From NCBI RefSeq assembly GCF_003076275.1, contig NZ_CP029064.1:2304501-2368500 (forward strand): a stretch of DNA of 64,000 nucleotides. Reading direction: 5' to 3'. Shown here piece by piece: positions 60,871-64,000 of the stretch. This DNA comes from Microbulbifer sp. A4B17 (GTDB lineage Bacteria > Pseudomonadota > Gammaproteobacteria > Pseudomonadales > Cellvibrionaceae). Within the stretch, counting starts at the first letter, position 1; each line of letters opens with the position of its first letter. A program made the translations under genes and the position numbers. Below the pieces are notes generated by a model that saw only the letters and a list, made by a program, of their open reading frames with translations, made no database searches and was not told where the DNA came from.

Positions 60871-61132
60871 AGTTTACTTTTGGATGGCTTCTATAGTGGT
60901 TTTTCTGCTTGGGAGGATATTATTCTCAGATCTCTGGAGCCTAGGTACTTTCGTTGGTGGAATAGTATATGGTCTAGTGATGGCTGGATTTATAATTCCG
61001 TACATATTTGGGGCAAACATACAGATACCCTCTTATACCCACATATTAGTTAAGGGTAAGGATGATTTGTATAGATTTATATATTTCCTGCTGAGCATAT
61101 TTATTTGTATATTTACCTTGCTTGCTCCTTAA
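60860..61132 (+). CDS. small membrane protein, candidate immunity to the Rhs tip
   Basis: A 90-residue protein with three hydrophobic helices (about residues 5-22, 30-50 and 70-88). ATG 60860 overlaps the last 11 bases of the Rhs gene, the classic toxin/immunity arrangement with translational coupling. A membrane location for the immunity protein suggests that the tip acts on or from the membrane. I do not recognise the family. It is followed by a strong terminator, which closes the expressed part of the Rhs locus. Confidence 0.7.
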   Translation: MKNKVYFWMASIVVFLLGRILFSDLWSLGTFVGGIVYGLVMAGFIIPYIFGANIQIPSYTHILVKGKDDLYRFIYFLLSIFICIFTLLAP

Positions 61133-61177
61133 GAAGATTTTTTGTTTTTACCGTGTAGTCATTTCTAGGCATCCATT

Positions 61178-61213
61178 AAAACCCCCGCTAGTAACCCCAG
61201 CGGGGGTTTTTAA
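61178..61213 (+). terminator. strong intrinsic terminator of the Rhs/immunity operon
   Basis: AAAACCCCCGCT / AGCGGGGGTTTTT (61178-61211) with a nine-base loop and a T tail, 46 bases past the immunity-candidate stop. The displaced cassettes that follow lie beyond it. Confidence 0.92.
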
Positions 61214-61379
61214 TTTGACTGATCTGCCGCTTGGTATCCCAGCACCGGGATTGATACTTGATGATTATCGATGTTAGTAGTTAGGATGTATTAATAATAA
61301 CTGTAATTTATCTTTTGGCTGGATATATGAGATTTTTTATTTCAATTTCTCCAACTGCTCAGGGAAGTAGGTATTGAAC

Positions 61380-61664
61380 ATGTATGATATTTTGGCCTGG
61401 GTTGGGTCATTGAAGTTTACACACTTTCTATATTATTGGGCCTTACTATTAGTAATTGATTTCTTGGCTTGTTTTATGTTAGGGAGGGTGCGGTTTTCTT
61501 CGAATAGGTGTTTATATAATCTTTGGCTACCTTTTGGTGTCTTTATTCCTATATTCTGGATTCTTAGATTGAGTGATCCATTAGTAATTGATGTGTTAGT
61601 TGTTTGCTCAATGGTGATCTTTTACAGTTTGATTAGACCGAGTATAAAATCGAAAGTTATGTAA
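61380..61664 (+). CDS. 94-residue membrane protein, possible orphan immunity gene
   Basis: Three hydrophobic helices (about residues 15-35, 48-64, 68-85) in a small basic protein. ATG 61380 has GTAGG eight bases upstream; the TTG two codons before is in frame. It stands beyond the Rhs terminator and directly before the first displaced tip cassette, so it may be the immunity gene of a tip that has been lost. No family recognised. Confidence 0.5.
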   Translation: MYDILAWVGSLKFTHFLYYWALLLVIDFLACFMLGRVRFSSNRCLYNLWLPFGVFIPIFWILRLSDPLVIDVLVVCSMVIFYSLIRPSIKSKVM

Positions 61665-61728
61665 ATAGCATTCTGCACAAAAGCTAGGTGGATCTTTTAG
61701 CGATCATTGGCGTGGCCTGACTGATGGA

Positions 61729-62202
61729 TTGAGTAACTTGATAAGTTCAGGTGGAGCAGTCCAATTAGGGTTGCTAAGTGGTTCTCTAATTGGTTGCGAT
61801 ATTCTTTTTTGCCTGGAAGGTAGTGGTGCAATTGGTTTATCCATTGATCCAAATGATTTACTTAACTCAAAAGCCTATTTTCAGCTTTCTGGTGCATTTG
61901 CTGCAGCAATAGGGATTGGTGGTGTTGCTACTAGTGGAAGAAGCTTTGGCAAATCCCCTACTCAGTTGGAGTCTGGGTTTTCTACATCCTCAAGTCGTAC
62001 AGTCATTGGATTTGTGGCAATTCCGTGGGATGTTGGTGGGCCAGCAGGATCATATGCCGTAGATTACGCGAATGGTGCGATTTCTGCTGGTGGATTTCTG
62101 GGGGCTGGTCTAGGGGTCGGGGGAGGAGTGGCCATGGGTGAACGAGGAGCTTTAAACTTTGTTACGCCATCTTTGAGAGACTTTATAGCGTTGGAGTTAT
62201 AA
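61729..62202 (+). CDS. displaced Rhs tip cassette 1 (no own start)
   Basis: A 157-residue reading frame from TTG 61729, but the frame is open back to 61669 and contains no ATG with a ribosome site, so it is best read as a displaced Rhs tip. The upstream part reads HSAQKLGGSF, similar in place and content to the SAKDKK that follows DPSGF at the core-tip boundary of the intact Rhs gene. The body is Gly/Ala-rich and hydrophobic (AAAIGIGGVATSG, GGFLGAGLGVGGG), compatible with a membrane-acting toxin. A membrane-protein gene begins two bases after its stop, the usual immunity position. Silent until recombined onto a core. Confidence 0.55.
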   Translation: MSNLISSGGAVQLGLLSGSLIGCDILFCLEGSGAIGLSIDPNDLLNSKAYFQLSGAFAAAIGIGGVATSGRSFGKSPTQLESGFSTSSSRTVIGFVAIPWDVGGPAGSYAVDYANGAISAGGFLGAGLGVGGGVAMGERGALNFVTPSLRDFIALEL

Positions 62203-62204
62203 AA

Positions 62205-62600
62205 ATGAGATTAATTTTAGTTTTAATTATATCTGTTAGCTTGGGAAAATTAGCCTATATTTATAACCCTACATGGGGAACTAATCTGATTTTATTTTTA
62301 TTTGTAACGTTTGGGGCACTTCCGTATATAGCATTGTTAATAAGGTCTAATTACTTTAGAAAAGAAATTAAGTCTTGGGCGGAAAATAATAATATAAAGG
62401 TTTTAGATATACAAAATAATAATCTATTTAAAGGTAAGTTACGTTGGAAAGTGTCAGATATTCAAGATGTATTCCTTTTGAAGGGATGTGATGCTGAATA
62501 TTGGATTGCCTGTGGGACATGGTTTTTAGGTTCATTCAAGTGCGGATTAAAGATTTATAAAGAATCTAACGGGCACTTAAAGATAGTGGCTTCCTTATAA
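62205..62600 (+). CDS. candidate immunity protein for displaced tip 1
   Basis: A 131-residue protein with two hydrophobic helices at the N-terminus (about residues 3-20 and 26-46) and a soluble C-terminal part (KVSDIQDVFLLKGCDAEYWIACGTWFLG). ATG 62205 has GGAG 8 bases upstream and lies two bases after the stop of tip 1. The AT-rich base content is unlike the Rhs core and suggests transfer. No family recognised. Confidence 0.55.
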   Translation: MRLILVLIISVSLGKLAYIYNPTWGTNLILFLFVTFGALPYIALLIRSNYFRKEIKSWAENNNIKVLDIQNNNLFKGKLRWKVSDIQDVFLLKGCDAEYWIACGTWFLGSFKCGLKIYKESNGHLKIVASL

Positions 62601-62642
62601 ATCACGACATTTGCACAAAAGGGCGGTGGTTGTACTGTACCA

Positions 62643-63098
62643 ATGGCTTGTGCAGGTTTGCCTGTAAGCTCTTCTCCCAATATGAATAATCCTATTTATC
62701 CGCAACCTCATGAAGATCCACTTACTGTTGGGTCGACTCTATCTACCGTGGCTGGTGTCACTCTTGCAGGGAATAAAACTTTTATGGCTAGCTGGAACCA
62801 AAGGCTTCCGCTCACACCAATAAAATATGAATATATAGGGATGTATAGCTATGGGACTAAACTCCAAGGTGCGAAGTATCTAAAATATGGTGGGAATGCA
62901 TTGGGAGCGGCGGGTTATAGAGTCTCGGCTTACTCTTACTATGGATCAATGAGTTTTGGCAATTATCGAGATGCCAGAAAGTATGCCGTTGATGGATTTA
63001 TGGGAGCGTTGATGTTTGCGTGGTCTGTTGGAACTGCTGTAGGCGGGATTGGGTTTTATGTTAATCAGGACTACCACTCCAATCCGCATAACCCATAG
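62643..63098 (+). CDS. displaced Rhs tip cassette 2 (no own start)
   Basis: A 151-residue frame from ATG 62643 with no ribosome site; the frame is open back to 62601 and reads TTFAQKGGGC there, again like the start of tip 1 (SAQKLGG), at DNA level TGCACAAAAG followed by a GGTGG. This shared junction marks it as a second displaced Rhs tip. Content: Tyr/Gly-rich (KYEYIGMYSYGTK, YRVSAYSYYGSMSFGN) with one hydrophobic helix (FMGALMFAWSVGTAVGGIGF, about residues 118-137). It is followed by a membrane protein gene eight bases on. No toxin family recognised. Confidence 0.55.
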   Translation: MACAGLPVSSSPNMNNPIYPQPHEDPLTVGSTLSTVAGVTLAGNKTFMASWNQRLPLTPIKYEYIGMYSYGTKLQGAKYLKYGGNALGAAGYRVSAYSYYGSMSFGNYRDARKYAVDGFMGALMFAWSVGTAVGGIGFYVNQDYHSNPHNP

Positions 63099-63106
63099 GG
63101 CGTAAA

Positions 63107-63523
63107 ATGAAAGAAGTCTCTAGTGTATTTTTTGTTTTATTTGGAAATATCCACCATGAGTATTTGAAAAAAGGAGAGGGTCAGGACGCATCAAAAGTGC
63201 TAGCTGCAATCCAGATATCGACGTTAATAGGGCTTAACTTGATGTCTGCGAGCTTTTTGCTTTCCTCATTGGTTAATTCTGGGATGATGCAAATATTTGA
63301 AGCTTCACGAATTAAAGTTTTCTTGATAATGATAACTTTTATAGGGTTGAATACTTTTTTAATTATTAAGTTTTACCGGTGGGACGAGGTTCAACAAGAG
63401 AGATATTTTAAAGTCCTGAGATCTGATGATTCTAAATGGATTAAATTGTTGGCTCGAATAATACCGTATATCACAATGGGGTTGTTTGTTGCGGCTATGG
63501 CTCTTGGTATAGCACTGAATTGA
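63107..63523 (+). CDS. candidate immunity protein for displaced tip 2
   Basis: A 138-residue membrane protein with three hydrophobic helices (about residues 32-58, 68-88 and 114-136) and an N-terminal soluble part (GNIHHEYLKKGEGQDASK). ATG 63107 follows tip 2 by eight bases, with GGGCG as a weak ribosome site. Its position repeats the tip/immunity pattern of cassette 1. A strong bidirectional terminator follows. No family recognised. Confidence 0.55.
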   Translation: MKEVSSVFFVLFGNIHHEYLKKGEGQDASKVLAAIQISTLIGLNLMSASFLLSSLVNSGMMQIFEASRIKVFLIMITFIGLNTFLIIKFYRWDEVQQERYFKVLRSDDSKWIKLLARIIPYITMGLFVAAMALGIALN

Positions 63524-63546
63524 TTTGAACAAGCAAACACACCATC

Positions 63547-63578
63547 AAAGCCCCGGCAGAGCGATCTGCCGGGGCTTT
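63547..63578. terminator. strong bidirectional terminator
   Basis: AAAGCCCCGGCAGA / TCTGCCGGGGCTTT, fourteen perfect pairs with a GCGA loop. It separates the last immunity-type gene from the convergent truncated XRE regulator. Confidence 0.9.
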
Positions 63579-63592
63579 GTCACTATGGTCTA

Positions 63593-63928
63593 TCAAGCCT
63601 GCTTCTTCAGTTTGGCATTCTCGATAAACGTATGGATCACCTGAATCACCTGCCGCTTGGTGGCGGTGTCCAGCTTCTCAATCTGCTGCATCCGTCGCAG
63701 CAATCTGGAATCCGGCTGCTTGATCTTCTTCACCGGCTTAACACCGAGTAGCTCGTCCGTACTGACCTTGAGGGCCTGCGCCAGGTCTACCAACAGGTTG
63801 GCCGGTGGGTGTTCGCTCTCGGTCTTTCTCACGATTGAAAAACCCAATTGGCCGGCAATGTACAGCATATCGCCATTACCGACCTTATTGGAACCAGTGG
63901 CGAGTACCAGTATCTGCACCGGGATCAC
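63593..63928 (-). pseudogene. 5'-truncated XRE regulator fused to antisense Rhs sequence
   Basis: The reading frame gives 111 residues, but the first 34 (to 63826) are only the antisense of the duplicated Rhs core. From residue 35 on it is a genuine Cro/C1-type protein fragment: KTESEHPPANLLVDLAQALKV and STDELLGV, the last helices of an XRE HTH domain, then a basic linker and a helical tail (KRQVIQVIHTFIENAKLKK). The first HTH helices and the real start are lost at the junction. Most likely a resident regulator gene was cut by insertion or recombination of the Rhs fragment. Not expected to bind DNA. Confidence 0.65.
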
Positions 63929-63999
63929 CTGGGTTCCATTGAGAAAATAACAGATGAAGCGGGATTGGAGATTCTGGATCTTTCATTTAACCCGGATGG
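63826..63999 (+). repeat. partial Rhs-core copy at the window end (copy 2)
   Basis: 174 bases matching 59711-59885 with one A deleted near 63840. The copy runs in the same orientation and diverges at the very last base of the window, so its full length and any third tip lie outside. In the Rhs frame a TGA stands directly before it, so it is a silent fragment and not a translated gene here. Confidence 0.9.
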
Positions 64000-64000
64000 C

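Noticed and set aside
63657..63950. 97-codon rightward ORF over the XRE/Rhs junction
   Set aside because: It is antisense to the XRE fragment and an out-of-frame reading of the Rhs repeat; the same out-of-frame peptide exists inside the intact Rhs gene.
1..64000. CRISPR arrays, tRNA and rRNA genes, complete insertion sequences
   Set aside because: I found no regular short repeats with spacers, no cloverleaf or rRNA sequence, and no intact transposase or integrase.

Overview
The window reads as chromosome of a marine gammaproteobacterium. Gene families and their order fit Cellvibrionales, for example Microbulbifer, but that placement is inference from protein style and not from a marker gene. 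There is no rRNA, tRNA or CRISPR array that I can see. Metal handling is a recurring theme, and the right end is a polymorphic-toxin region.

1-4.9 kb: the 3' part of a CzcA-type heavy-metal RND pump, then a HupE/UreJ-like membrane protein, a membrane-anchor protein and a small periplasmic protein, ending in a strong terminator. 5.0-10.9 kb: a leftward catabolic-looking set (MDR dehydrogenase, crotonase, SDR, luciferase-like oxidoreductase) headed by an unannotated-size 37-codon Cys-containing ORF and divergent from a LysR regulator; then a GST. 10.9-12.9 kb: a gene-poor stretch holding a decayed CyaA/ExoY-type adenylate cyclase toxin fragment next to a protein with a plant-IQM-like C-terminal domain that is frameshifted in a G run.

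12.9-29.2 kb: a zinc-starvation region. A zinc-finger-less DksA paralogue diverges from merC-like, zrgA-like (DUF2796), zur and a COG0523 GTPase. Further on lie a DUF1826 protein with a ZnuD-like His-rich TonB receptor, and a DUF3299 lipoprotein divergent from an ABC ATPase/permease pair, which resembles the rest of a Zrg zinc uptake system. Similar short palindromes of Zur-box type lie in the control regions. An M1 and an S46 peptidase, a DUF6702 protein and a papain-like orphan are interspersed.

29.4-41 kb: mixed genes: subtilase, DUF4166, isochorismatase-type hydrolase, SPFH protein, class D beta-lactamase, DUF2059, Kup K+ transporter, a ThDP enzyme and a TackOD1 zinc-ribbon protein. 41.4-46.2 kb: a leftward GT2 glycosyltransferase/HlyD-type exopolysaccharide cluster headed by a small membrane protein. 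Its promoter region contains a consensus sigma-54 site and two NorR boxes, and the divergent gene is a full NorR with its NO-sensing residues. This suggests a nitric-oxide-controlled surface polysaccharide switch and is the most interesting proposal here. 46.2-53.5 kb: a 180-bp MITE, two membrane proteins, a Zn/Cd/Pb P-type ATPase with divergent MerR regulator and 19-bp-spacer promoter, a phosphoesterase, a thioesterase, a cupin and a thiolase.

54.3-64 kb: a 2171-residue secreted SpvB/Rhs protein with its small membrane immunity candidate, followed by an array of displaced tip/immunity cassettes, a terminator, a 5'-truncated XRE regulator and a 174-bp duplicated piece of the Rhs core that runs off the window end. 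The layout fits Rhs tip exchange by recombination.
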